Positions 31,902 through 39,280 of a stretch of 64,000 bases of DNA are shown one piece after another. The position numbers and the translations under genes were made by a program. Under the pieces are notes generated by a model. The model saw only the letters and a program-made list of their open reading frames with translations. It had not been told where the DNA came from and made no database searches. The DNA is from Lentzea cavernae (GTDB lineage: Bacteria > Actinomycetota > Actinomycetes > Mycobacteriales > Pseudonocardiaceae). The stretch's first letter is position 1; every line of letters starts with the position of its first letter. The stretch is from positions 638,645 through 702,644 of the forward strand of contig NZ_BNAR01000004.1 in assembly GCF_014653695.1 (NCBI RefSeq), in the 5' to 3' direction.

Positions 31902-33540
31902 CGAAGAACTCCTGCGCACCGCGGAAGAGGTGTTCGGCTGGACCGAACTGCGCCAGGAACAGCTCATCGGCATGCGGACCCTCCTCGAGGGCCGCGACGC
32001 GCTCGTCGTGATGCCGACCGGCGCCGGGAAGTCCGCCATCTACCAGGTGCCGGCGATCCTGCTCGACGGCCCGACCGTCGTCGTGTCGCCGCTGATCGCC
32101 CTGCAACGCGACCAGGCCCACTCGCTGCGGGCCGCCGGCGCGCCGCCCGCCGCCACCATCAACTCCGCCCAGTCCGCCGAGGCGATCCAGCAGGCGTGGC
32201 AGGCGTTCGGCGACGGCAGGACCGAGTACCTGTTCCTCTCACCCGAACAGCTCGCGAACGCCGAGACGCTGCACCGGCTGCACGAGGCGAAGCCGTCGTT
32301 GTTCGTCGTGGACGAGGCCCACTGCGTGTCCGCGTGGGGACACGACTTCCGGCCCGACTACCTGCGGCTGCGGCACGTGGTCGAGCGGCTGGGCCATCCT
32401 CCCGTGCTCGCCCTCACCGCCACCGCGAGCGGTCCGGTCAGGGCCGACGTCGTCGAGCACCTCGGCCTGCACGACCCCGTGGTCGTCGTCGCGGGGTTCG
32501 ACCGGCCGAACCTGCACCTGTCGTCCCGTTTCTGCACCGACGACGAGGAACGCAGGCGGGCGGTGACCGACTGGGTCGCCGAACGGACCGGTCCCGGCCT
32601 GCTGTACGTGCCCACCCGCAAGGACGCCGAACGCTACGCAGCCGACCTGGCCGCGCGGGGTCTGGCCGCGGCCGCCTTCCACGCCGGCATGAAGGCCGCG
32701 GACCGCAAGCAGGTGCAGGACGGCTTCATGCGCGGCGACTACGGCGTTGTGGCGGCCACCTCCGCGTTCGGCATGGGCATCGACAAACCGGACGTGCGCT
32801 TCGTCGCGCACGCCGCGACACCGGGTTCGCTGGACGCGTACTACCAGGAGATCGGCCGGGCTGGACGAGACGGCGAACCGGCCGAGGTGGTGCTCTTCCA
32901 CCGTCCGGAGGACCGCGGCCTGCAACGTTTCCTGACCGCGCGCTCGCTGGACCGCGAGTGCGTCCGCGAGGTCGCCGCCGCGGTGCGCCGGCGCCGGGGC
33001 GGCATCGCGATCACGGACCTGGCGCAGCGGCTGGACCACTCCCGCCGCAAGGTCACCAGCGTCGTGAACCTGTTGGAGCGCGCGGAGATCGTGCGCACCG
33101 GCCACGACCGCGCGTGGTACGAGGAAGGTGCTCCCCCGCCGGGCAAGGCCGTCGAGGCCGTGGCCGAGGAGGCCGAACGGCAGGCGAAGCGGGACAGCTC
33201 GCGGGTGGAGGTCATGCACCGGTACGCCGAGACGCGGGACTGCCGCAGGCGTTTCCTGCTCGGCTACTTCGGTCAGGAGCTGGACTCGCCGTGCGGGAAC
33301 TGCGACATTTGCGACGAGGGTCTGCCCGACGACGGCCCCGAAGGCAGCGAGTACCCGCCGAACTCGGTGGTGCGCCACGAGCAGTGGGGCCGGGGCACGG
33401 TGGTGCACCACGAGGTCGACCGGCTGATGGTGCTGTTCGACGACGTCGGCTACAAGACGCTCTCCCTCACCGCGATCGAGGACTCCGGGGTGCTCTCGCG
33501 GCTGAACACCGGCGGCCCGGGAACACCCGCGGTGCCGTAG
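31891..33540 (+). CDS. recQ: RecQ-family ATP-dependent DNA helicase
   Basis: A 549-residue 3'-5' DNA helicase. Motifs in order: RQEQLIGM (motif 0), MPTGAGKSA (Walker A), DEAHCVSAWGHDFRPDY (Walker B and aromatic loop), LTATAS (III), FHAGM, ATSAFGMGIDKPDVR (V) and EIGRAGRDG (VI). The zinc site follows with CRRRFLLGYFGQ and CGNCDICD. Instead of an HRDC domain the C-terminus has HEQWGRGTVVHHEVDRLMVL, a small beta-barrel-like segment also seen in some other helicases. It acts in recombination and fork repair. It overlaps the upstream hydrolase gene and is followed 25 bp later by an SDR gene. Confidence 0.93.
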   Translation: MPADEELLRTAEEVFGWTELRQEQLIGMRTLLEGRDALVVMPTGAGKSAIYQVPAILLDGPTVVVSPLIALQRDQAHSLRAAGAPPAATINSAQSAEAIQQAWQAFGDGRTEYLFLSPEQLANAETLHRLHEAKPSLFVVDEAHCVSAWGHDFRPDYLRLRHVVERLGHPPVLALTATASGPVRADVVEHLGLHDPVVVVAGFDRPNLHLSSRFCTDDEERRRAVTDWVAERTGPGLLYVPTRKDAERYAADLAARGLAAAAFHAGMKAADRKQVQDGFMRGDYGVVAATSAFGMGIDKPDVRFVAHAATPGSLDAYYQEIGRAGRDGEPAEVVLFHRPEDRGLQRFLTARSLDRECVREVAAAVRRRRGGIAITDLAQRLDHSRRKVTSVVNLLERAEIVRTGHDRAWYEEGAPPPGKAVEAVAEEAERQAKRDSSRVEVMHRYAETRDCRRRFLLGYFGQELDSPCGNCDICDEGLPDDGPEGSEYPPNSVVRHEQWGRGTVVHHEVDRLMVLFDDVGYKTLSLTAIEDSGVLSRLNTGGPGTPAVP

Positions 33541-33565
33541 TCCCGTCGTCACGAGGTGACCGCAC

Positions 33566-34465
33566 ATGTCAGAAGACCAGTACACCCGCCAAGACCCTCG
33601 CGAGCAGTACCCGCGTCCCGGCCGCCAGGAGGGCCAGGAGCAGCCGCACCCCGGCACCGGCAGCCGGATGGGGCCGGAGCCGGACCACGGCGAACGCTCC
33701 TACCGGGGCAGCGAGCGCCTGCGCGACACCAAGGCCGTGATCACCGGCGGCGACTCCGGCATCGGCAGGGCCGTCGCGATCGCGTTCGCCCGCGAGGGCG
33801 CGGACGTGCTGATCTCCTACCTCGACGAGGAGCAGGAGGACGCCGAACGCACCGCCGAACTGGTGCGGGAGGCGGGCAGGCGGGCCGTGCTCGCACCGGG
33901 CGACCTGCGCACGGAGGACGCGTGCCGCGCGGTGGCCGAACGCGCCGGGGCGGAGTTCGGCCGGATCGACGTCCTGGTGAACAACGCGGCCTACCAGATG
34001 GTGCAGGAGGACGGTCTGCTCGGCATCGACAGCGAGCAGTTCGACAGGGTGTTCAAGACGAACGTCTACGCGATGTTCTGGCTGTGCAAGGCGGCGGTGC
34101 CGCTGATGCGCCCCGGCGCCGCGATCATCAACACCTCGTCGATCCAGGCGTTCTCGCCCTCGCCGGAGCTCATGGACTACGCGGCCACCAAGGCCGCCAT
34201 CGTCAACTTCACCAAGTCGCTCTCCGCCGATCTCCTCGCGAAGGGCATCAGGGTCAACTCCGTCGCCCCCGGTCCGGTGTGGACACCGCTGATCCCGGCG
34301 ACGATGCCGGCGGAGAAGATCGGCGACTTCGGCGCGCAGTCGCCGATGGGCCGTGCCGCGCAACCCGCCGAACTGGCACCCGCGTTCGTCTTCCTCGCCT
34401 CCCAGGAGTCGAGCTACGTCACCGGTGAGATCCTCGGCGTCACCGGCGGCCAGCCGCTCACCTGA
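33566..34465 (+). CDS. SDR-family oxidoreductase (general-stress YdaD/YhdF type)
   Basis: A 299-residue short-chain dehydrogenase with the long polar N-terminal arm (EDQYTRQDPREQYPRPGRQE) typical of the stress-linked YhdF/YghA group. The core has TGGDSGIGRAVA (cofactor loop), VNNAAYQ (NNAG equivalent), the catalytic Ser in NTSSIQAF, and DYAATKAAI (YxxxK). It would reduce or oxidise a small alcohol/carbonyl with NADP(H); substrate unknown. It follows recQ closely and belongs to the stress island by position. Confidence 0.88.
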   Translation: MSEDQYTRQDPREQYPRPGRQEGQEQPHPGTGSRMGPEPDHGERSYRGSERLRDTKAVITGGDSGIGRAVAIAFAREGADVLISYLDEEQEDAERTAELVREAGRRAVLAPGDLRTEDACRAVAERAGAEFGRIDVLVNNAAYQMVQEDGLLGIDSEQFDRVFKTNVYAMFWLCKAAVPLMRPGAAIINTSSIQAFSPSPELMDYAATKAAIVNFTKSLSADLLAKGIRVNSVAPGPVWTPLIPATMPAEKIGDFGAQSPMGRAAQPAELAPAFVFLASQESSYVTGEILGVTGGQPLT

Positions 34466-34543
34466 CACCGGAGGGCGTTTCCGCCCCTCGTTGCGGGAGG
34501 ACGGTCTCGGACGGACCACCGCTGAACTCGCCGCCGCCGTTGA

Positions 34544-34591
34544 GGACCGGTCAGCACGACGGCTGCCAGACCGCGGACCGGTCAGCACGAC
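34544..34591 (+). repeat. 17-bp direct repeat in an intergenic spacer
   Basis: GGACCGGTCAGCACGAC occurs twice, at 34544-34560 and 34575-34591, 31 bp apart, in the 228-bp spacer between the SDR and DUF2231 genes. Each copy contains the palindrome GACCGGTC. Origin or role unknown; it could be a pair of binding sites. Confidence 0.6.
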
Positions 34592-34660
34592 GAACAGCAC
34601 GACAGCGTGCCGCACCGCAGCCCGCTCGGGACGGCTCGGGCCCGGCGGCACCCGGTCGAA

Positions 34661-34685
34661 GGGTGGGATGCGCGTGACGGGGTAT
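34661..34685 (+). promoter_or_regulatory. Sigma-B-like promoter, probably leaderless
   Basis: GGGT, 15 bp, GGGTAT, fitting GNNT-N14-16-GGGTAT. Only 8 bp separate the -10 element from the ATG of the DUF2231 gene, so the transcript would begin at or next to the start codon. Confidence 0.5.
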
Positions 34686-34693
34686 CCGCGACC

Positions 34694-35269
34694 ATGAACC
34701 TTCATGAGGTGTTGCGCGCCGTCGAGGACCTGCGGGCCGCTGACCGGCCGGCGGCCGCTCTGACGGCTGCCGCCAAGCGGTTGATGAAACCGCGTCTCGC
34801 CGAGGCGTTGCGCGGGTCGTGGCTCGGCCACCCGCTGCACCCCCTCATGATCACCGTGCCCATCGGCGCCTGGGTGTGCGCGTCGGCTCTGGACGCGCGG
34901 CCGGGCAACGAGGACGCGGCGCGGCGCCTCACCGCCATCGGCCTGGCCGCGGCGCCACCGGCCGTCGTCCTGGGCCTGGCCGACTACGCCGACCTCAACC
35001 GGCGGCAGCGGCGGGTGGGCGTGGTGCACGCGATCGCCAACACCGCCGCGCTGGCGTGCTTCACCGCCTCCTACGCGGCGCGGAAGCGGGAGGCCCACAT
35101 CGGTGGCAAGGTGCTGAGCCTGCTCGGGCTGGCGGCGATGGGAGCGGGCGGCGCCCTCGGTGGTCATCTCGCCTACGCGCAGGGTGCCGGTGTGTTCCGC
35201 TGGCAACGGCCGCTGGCGGCCGCCGCGCCCACGGGCGACCGCCAGTTCGCAGGGTCGGCGCAGGGGTAG
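34694..35269 (+). CDS. DUF2231-type integral membrane protein
   Basis: A 191-residue membrane protein with four predicted helices. GHPLHPLMITVPIGAWVCA is the hallmark HPxHPxxxxxPxGxW motif of DUF2231; later helices are AIGLAAAPPAVVLGLADYAD, VVHAIANTAALACFTASY and LLGLAAMGAGGALGGHLAY. Conserved histidines in the helices suggest haem or metal/redox binding, as proposed for related proteins, but this is not established. It appears to be transcribed from a sigma-B-like promoter immediately upstream without a leader. Confidence 0.8.
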   Translation: MNLHEVLRAVEDLRAADRPAAALTAAAKRLMKPRLAEALRGSWLGHPLHPLMITVPIGAWVCASALDARPGNEDAARRLTAIGLAAAPPAVVLGLADYADLNRRQRRVGVVHAIANTAALACFTASYAARKREAHIGGKVLSLLGLAAMGAGGALGGHLAYAQGAGVFRWQRPLAAAAPTGDRQFAGSAQG

Positions 35270-35377
35270 CAGCCGCGCGACCGAAGCGGCGTCCCACCGT
35301 TCACGGGGAGCAGATGTGGCTCGAACCGAGATGACCGCGCGTTCATCGGCGCAGAGGGCGTCGGTCGCAGTCGCCGC

Positions 35378-35604
35378 GGTGTTCGCACGAACCACGACAC
35401 GATGTCGTTCACCGGCCACGAGTCGGAGGCGATGTCGCTCGGCGGCGGCGGTGCGATCTACCTGCTGTTGTGGCTGTGCGGACCGCTGATCGACCACGAC
35501 GGCGACGCCGACTTCATGCCGGTCAACACCGGCTGCACCTGTTCCTCGGCGTCGGCGTGACCGGCTTGGGCGTGGCCCTCGGCCGCGGTACCCGCCGGTG
35601 CTGA
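35378..35604 (+). pseudogene. Decayed DUF4383 membrane protein gene
   Basis: The 382-bp gap before the GAF-ANTAR gene contains a broken DUF4383 reading frame. One frame reads GVRTNHDTMSFTGHESEAMS, then AIYLLLWLCGPLIDHDGDAD and FMPVNTG before a stop; a shifted frame continues LHLFLGVGVTGLGVALGRGT. DUF4383 proteins have GHxSEAxLLG, a HNxVHLxxG helix, YLVLWLYGLxIDHD, VNTADNWLHLxLGVGMIALG in this order. Here the N-terminus, the HNxVHL helix and the ADNW residues are missing and a frameshift is present, so the gene is non-functional. Confidence 0.72.
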
Positions 35605-35651
35605 CCCCGCGGACCACGTGTCCGCACCCCAACTCGACGAGGTGATTGCTC

Positions 35652-36389
35652 GTGACACCGCAGGAGCCGGACGGCTCACCGCTCGGCGAGGCCCTGGACG
35701 AGGTGACCAGGGCGCTGAACTCGCTGGACGAGGCGCTCAGCCGCTCCGACGACCTCCCCGCACTGGTGGAGATCGTCTGCCACCAGGTGGTGCGCGCGGT
35801 GCCCGGTGCCGACGGGGTGTCGGTGACGCTGCTCGACCACGGCGCGCCGTTCACCGCGTCGGCCACGAGCGACCTCGTCGTGCGGCTCGACGCCGTCGAG
35901 TACCGCGAGGACGCCGGGCCGTGCATCGACGCCGCGAAGACCGGTGAGCTCCAGCGCGCGGCGATGGACGAGGCGCTGGAGCGGTGGCCGGTGTTCGCGC
36001 GGGCGTGCCGGGCTGAGGGCATGCACAGCTTCCTGTCCACCCCGCTGACGGTCGACGAACGGCATGCCGGCGCCATCAACGTCTATTCGACGCGCCACAA
36101 CGGGTTCGCCGACCTGGACGGGTCGCTGCTCGGGCTGTACACCGCGGCGACGGAGCTGGCGCTGCGCAGCCACACCAGGTACCTGCGGGCCATCGAGCTC
36201 TCCGAACAGTTGCGCACCGCCCTGGACTCCCGTGCCGTGATCGACCAGGCCAAGGGGATCATCATGGCGGTCCACGGCATCACCGCGGACGAGGCCTTCT
36301 CCATGCTCGTCGGTCAGTCGCAGCGGCAGAACCGCAAGCTGCGGATCGTCGCCGAGGAGTTCGTCAACGGGATCCTGACCCAGCGCTGA
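35652..36389 (+). CDS. GAF-ANTAR regulator
   Basis: A 245-residue two-domain protein: GAF (VSVTLLDHGAPFTASATSD, DAGPCIDAAKTGE, FLSTPLTVDERHAGAINVYS) followed by ANTAR (LRTALDSRAVIDQAKGIIMA, then TADEAFSMLVGQSQRQNRKL). It should bind RNA hairpins and affect transcript elongation in response to a small ligand. GTG at 35652 lies 9 nt after GAGG; TTG at 35646 is an alternative. It is related to the GAF-ANTAR protein at 28.8 kb but not a close copy. Confidence 0.87.
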   Translation: MTPQEPDGSPLGEALDEVTRALNSLDEALSRSDDLPALVEIVCHQVVRAVPGADGVSVTLLDHGAPFTASATSDLVVRLDAVEYREDAGPCIDAAKTGELQRAAMDEALERWPVFARACRAEGMHSFLSTPLTVDERHAGAINVYSTRHNGFADLDGSLLGLYTAATELALRSHTRYLRAIELSEQLRTALDSRAVIDQAKGIIMAVHGITADEAFSMLVGQSQRQNRKLRIVAEEFVNGILTQR

Positions 36390-36399
36390 TGACCGGTCC

Positions 36400-36735
36400 T
36401 CAGTCGTCCGCGGACTCCAGGCGCACGAGGAGCCCGCGGACGGACAGCACCGTCGACTCGGGGCTCTCCGGCAGCACGAACTCCACGTCGACCGGTTCGC
36501 CGTCGACGCGCACCGGTTCCCGTGCCTCCAGGCGGATCTCTCCGCCCGGCTGGACGACGGTCGCCGCGTCCCGCTCCAGCACCACGGTCCCGCCGTCCTC
36601 GGCTCCCCCGAGGTCCGGCAGCTCGGCGACCAGCCGGATCTCCGAGCCGTCGCACTCCCCGGTGAAGTCGAGGACCATCGTCTTGGACCGCAGCGTCACT
36701 TCGACACCTTCGGCGTGGCAAGGAGTCCTGGTCAT
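36400..36735 (-). CDS. Hypothetical beta-rich protein
   Basis: A 111-residue acidic protein of alternating hydrophobic/charged strands (VTLRSKTMVLDFTGECDGSE, IRLVAELPDL, GGTVVLERDAATVV, PVRVDGEPVDVEFVLPESPE). No family recognised. It converges on the GAF-ANTAR gene with a 10-bp gap and diverges from nothing obvious upstream other than the decayed dehydrogenase. Codon bias is normal, so it is likely a real gene. Confidence 0.55.
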   Translation of the reverse strand: MTRTPCHAEGVEVTLRSKTMVLDFTGECDGSEIRLVAELPDLGGAEDGGTVVLERDAATVVQPGGEIRLEAREPVRVDGEPVDVEFVLPESPESTVLSVRGLLVRLESADD

Positions 36736-36776
36736 GTCTCATGCCATACCCGCGCACGCCGCGGCCAAACGTCGTT

Positions 36777-37403
36777 CTAGAGCTGGAAGACCGAGCGCAC
36801 GCAACCGTCCTCTTTGTCCTTGAACAGCTGGTAGCCACGGGGACCGTCGGCCAGCGGCATCACGTGGGTCGCCAGGTGGTTCGTGACGAGCTCACCGGAC
36901 GCGATGCGGTCCAGCAGCATCGGGATGTAGCGCTGGCCGTGCTGCTGGGCGCCGCGCACGGTCAGGCCCTTGTTCATCATGGCGCCGAGCGGGAACTTGT
37001 CGACGAAGCCGGTGAACACGCCCAGCACGAAGACCGACCCGCCCTTGCGGCAGTTGTAGATGGCCTCGCGCACCGCGATCGGCCGGTCCGTCTCCAGCTT
37101 GAGCTTGCTCTTCACCTGGTCGTAGACGTGCTGCGGGCCGGTCGAGTGCGCTTCGCAGCCCACGGCCTCGATGCACACGTCGGGCCCGCGGCCACCGCTG
37201 GCCTCCAGCAGCGCCTCGCCGACGGAGGTGTTCGCGTAGTTGATCGTCTCGACGCCGAACTGCTGCTCGGCCTGGCGCAGCCGGTAGTCGAATCGGTCGA
37301 TGACCAGCACCCGTTCCGCACCGAGCAGCTGGGCCGCGCGCGCCAGCAGTACCGGGCGTTGCTGCGCACCGAACTCGGCCTCGAACCGTCCCCGCACATC
37401 CAC
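36777..37403 (-). pseudogene. 5'-truncated zinc-dependent alcohol/formaldehyde dehydrogenase
   Basis: The minus strand encodes only the C-terminal half of a medium-chain zinc dehydrogenase of the glutathione-independent formaldehyde dehydrogenase type: AQLLGAERVLVIDRFDYRLR, GPDVCIEAVGCEAHS, AIYNCRKGGSVFVLGVFTGF and HVMPLADGPRGYQLFKDKED. The roughly 180-residue catalytic domain with the zinc ligands is absent. Where the GxGPVG cofactor loop should be, the chain reads GAQQRPVLLARAAQLLG, so the break lies at that loop. About 20 residues ahead of it are unrelated. It cannot be a working dehydrogenase. Confidence 0.72.
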
Positions 37404-37525
37404 GACCTCATGCGACCGCTCCTGCGCAGCACGCGATAGCGCCCTCCACCGATGGGCCGGCGGGTGTGCGAGGTGTCACAGTGGTGATGCGGGGTAACCA
37501 GCCCCCAGCCGACGTGAGGAGCTCC

Positions 37526-38530
37526 GTGCACAGGGACCTGGTCGTCGTCGGGGCTTCCGCCGGTGGCGTGGAGGCGCTGCAGACCCTCGTCTCGCGACTG
37601 CCCGCCGGACTCCCGGCCGCCGTGGTGGTCGTGCTGCACATGCCGGCGGGAGGGTCCTCGGCGCTGCCCACCATCCTCGGCCGGTGCGGGAAGCTCCCCG
37701 TCTCCTCCGTCGTCGACGGCACCCCCGTCGAGCACGGCCACGTCTACGTCGCGCCCCCCAACCACCACACGGTGGTGCAGGACGGGGTGCTGCGGCTGTC
37801 GAGGGGACCGACGGAGAACGGCCACCGCCCCGCGGTCAACGTGCTGTTCCGCTCCGCCGCGCTGGCGCGGGGGTCCGAGGTGATCGGCGTGGTCCTGTCC
37901 GGCGCGCTGGACGACGGCACGGCGGGCATGGTCTCGATCAAGAACAGGGGCGGCCTGGCGCTGGTCCAGTCCCCCGAGGACGCGCTGTACCCCGGGATGC
38001 CGGACAGCGTCCTGCGGCACGTCGACGCCGACCACGTCGTCCCCGCCTCCGAGATGGGCGGACTGGTCGCGCGGTGCGTCGGGAAGGGCCCCGACGCACA
38101 GGCGGGCACGCCCGCCTCCGAACTTCTGCGCATGGAGGTCGAGGTGTCCCGCGACGACGCCGGAGCGGGGAGCGGCGACATCCCCCAGCACGGCACCATG
38201 ACCACGCTCACCTGCCCGGACTGCGCGGGCTCGCTCGTCGCGCTGCCGAACGAGAGCGGGCAGTACCGCTGCCTCGTCGGCCACGGCTGGACCCCCGACG
38301 CCCTGCTCGACGCCTACAACGGCGGTCTGGAACGGGCGCTGTGGATGGCGCTGCGCACGTTGGAGGAGAAGACTTCACTCGCGCGCCGGATGGCGTCGAG
38401 CTCCCGGCGGTCGGGCCGCGAACTCGTCGCGGTGCGCTACGACGACCAGGAGGAGGAAGCGCTGGCGGCGGCCGCCGTCCTGCGCAAGTTCCTCCTGAAC
38501 CCCGAGCTGCGGGAGGATGCCGGCGCGTGA
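37526..38530 (+). CDS. CheB-type methylesterase domain protein
   Basis: A 334-residue protein beginning directly with the CheB catalytic domain: VVVGASAGGVEAL (Ser), VVVLHMPAGGSSALP (His) and VLSGALDDGTAG (Asp), so the triad is intact. There is no receiver domain. After residue 225 comes a small Cys-rich segment (LTCPDCAGSLVA, then YRCLVGHGW), zinc-ribbon-like, and a C-terminal helical region. It would hydrolyse glutamyl methyl esters or glutamines on a partner. GTG at 37526 follows GTGAGGAG. Its stop overlaps the next gene, and a CheR methyltransferase follows: a dedicated methylation cycle. Confidence 0.85.
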   Translation: MHRDLVVVGASAGGVEALQTLVSRLPAGLPAAVVVVLHMPAGGSSALPTILGRCGKLPVSSVVDGTPVEHGHVYVAPPNHHTVVQDGVLRLSRGPTENGHRPAVNVLFRSAALARGSEVIGVVLSGALDDGTAGMVSIKNRGGLALVQSPEDALYPGMPDSVLRHVDADHVVPASEMGGLVARCVGKGPDAQAGTPASELLRMEVEVSRDDAGAGSGDIPQHGTMTTLTCPDCAGSLVALPNESGQYRCLVGHGWTPDALLDAYNGGLERALWMALRTLEEKTSLARRMASSSRRSGRELVAVRYDDQEEEALAAAAVLRKFLLNPELREDAGA

Positions 38531-39270
38531 CGGACATCAGCGTCCAGACGACCGAGCTGGCGGGCGTGGTGGTGGCGACGCCGGTCGGCCGTCTCGACCT
38601 GTCCTCCTACCCGGCACTGCGCGACGGGCTGCTCAAACAGGCGGCGGGGGTGCCGGACGCGATCGTCGTGCGGCTCGGGCCGGACTTCGAGTCCGCGAGC
38701 AGGGCCATGCTCGCCGTCTTCACCACGGTCTGGATGAAGATCTCGCAGTGGCCGGACGTGCCGATGGTCCTCGTCACCGAGACCGAGAAGCACCGCCACG
38801 ACCTGCGACGCAGCGGTGTCGCCCGGCACGTGGCCACCGCGACCGACCTGCGGACCGCGCTCCAGCGCGCCGAAGAGCCGCCGCCCCGCCGCTACCGGCG
38901 GATCTCCCTGCCGAACTCGCTGGTCGCTGCCCTGATGGCACGCGAGGAGGTGCGCAACGCCTGCGAGGACTGGGACCTGCCCGCGCTGGTCGACGACGCG
39001 CTGCTCGTGGTGACCGAGCTCGTCGAGAACGCGGTCCGGCACGCCGGCTCCGAGTCCGTGCTGCGCATCGAGCTGCGGGCCTCCGGACTGTCCCTCGCCG
39101 TCCGCGACGACGACCCCGGCCCCCTCGTCACGACCGCCTCGCGTCCGGGCGTTCCCGGCCACAGAGGACTCGAGCTGATCGACAGGATGTCCCTCGCCTG
39201 GGGTACGAGTCCCTCGTTCGACGGTGGCAAGATCGTGTGGGCCGTGCTGGCCCGGCGGCCGAAGCGGTAG
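38527..39270 (+). CDS. STAS-like/HATPase fusion (RsbW-type anti-sigma kinase)
   Basis: A 247-residue protein with an N-terminal STAS-like fold (about 1-115: VVVATPVGRLDLSSYPALRD, AIVVRLGPDFESASRAML) and a C-terminal GHKL ATPase (about 120-247). The N-box is VVTELVENAVRHAG, with LAVRDDDPGP (G1) and GHRGLELIDRMS (G2). It resembles the anti-sigma serine kinases that phosphorylate STAS antagonists, here with its own STAS-like domain in cis. The STAS part lacks the usual DxSGLxFxDSSGL serine and reads FESASRAML, so it may be structural. Overlaps the cheB gene by GTGA and is 10 bp from the cheR-like gene. Confidence 0.82.
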   Translation: MTDISVQTTELAGVVVATPVGRLDLSSYPALRDGLLKQAAGVPDAIVVRLGPDFESASRAMLAVFTTVWMKISQWPDVPMVLVTETEKHRHDLRRSGVARHVATATDLRTALQRAEEPPPRRYRRISLPNSLVAALMAREEVRNACEDWDLPALVDDALLVVTELVENAVRHAGSESVLRIELRASGLSLAVRDDDPGPLVTTASRPGVPGHRGLELIDRMSLAWGTSPSFDGGKIVWAVLARRPKR

Positions 39271-39280
39271 TTTTGCCGTC

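Noticed and set aside
37460..37495. TGTCACA ahead of the cheB gene as a fifth ECF-type promoter
   Set aside because: No CGTC or GGTC element at 16-17 bp; GGGTAA there also lacks a convincing -35 partner.
37112..38284. A 390-codon minus-strand frame opposite cheB that joins in-frame-like text to the dehydrogenase relic
   Set aside because: It is in a different frame from the relic and antisense to cheB; no dehydrogenase N-terminal motifs are in it.
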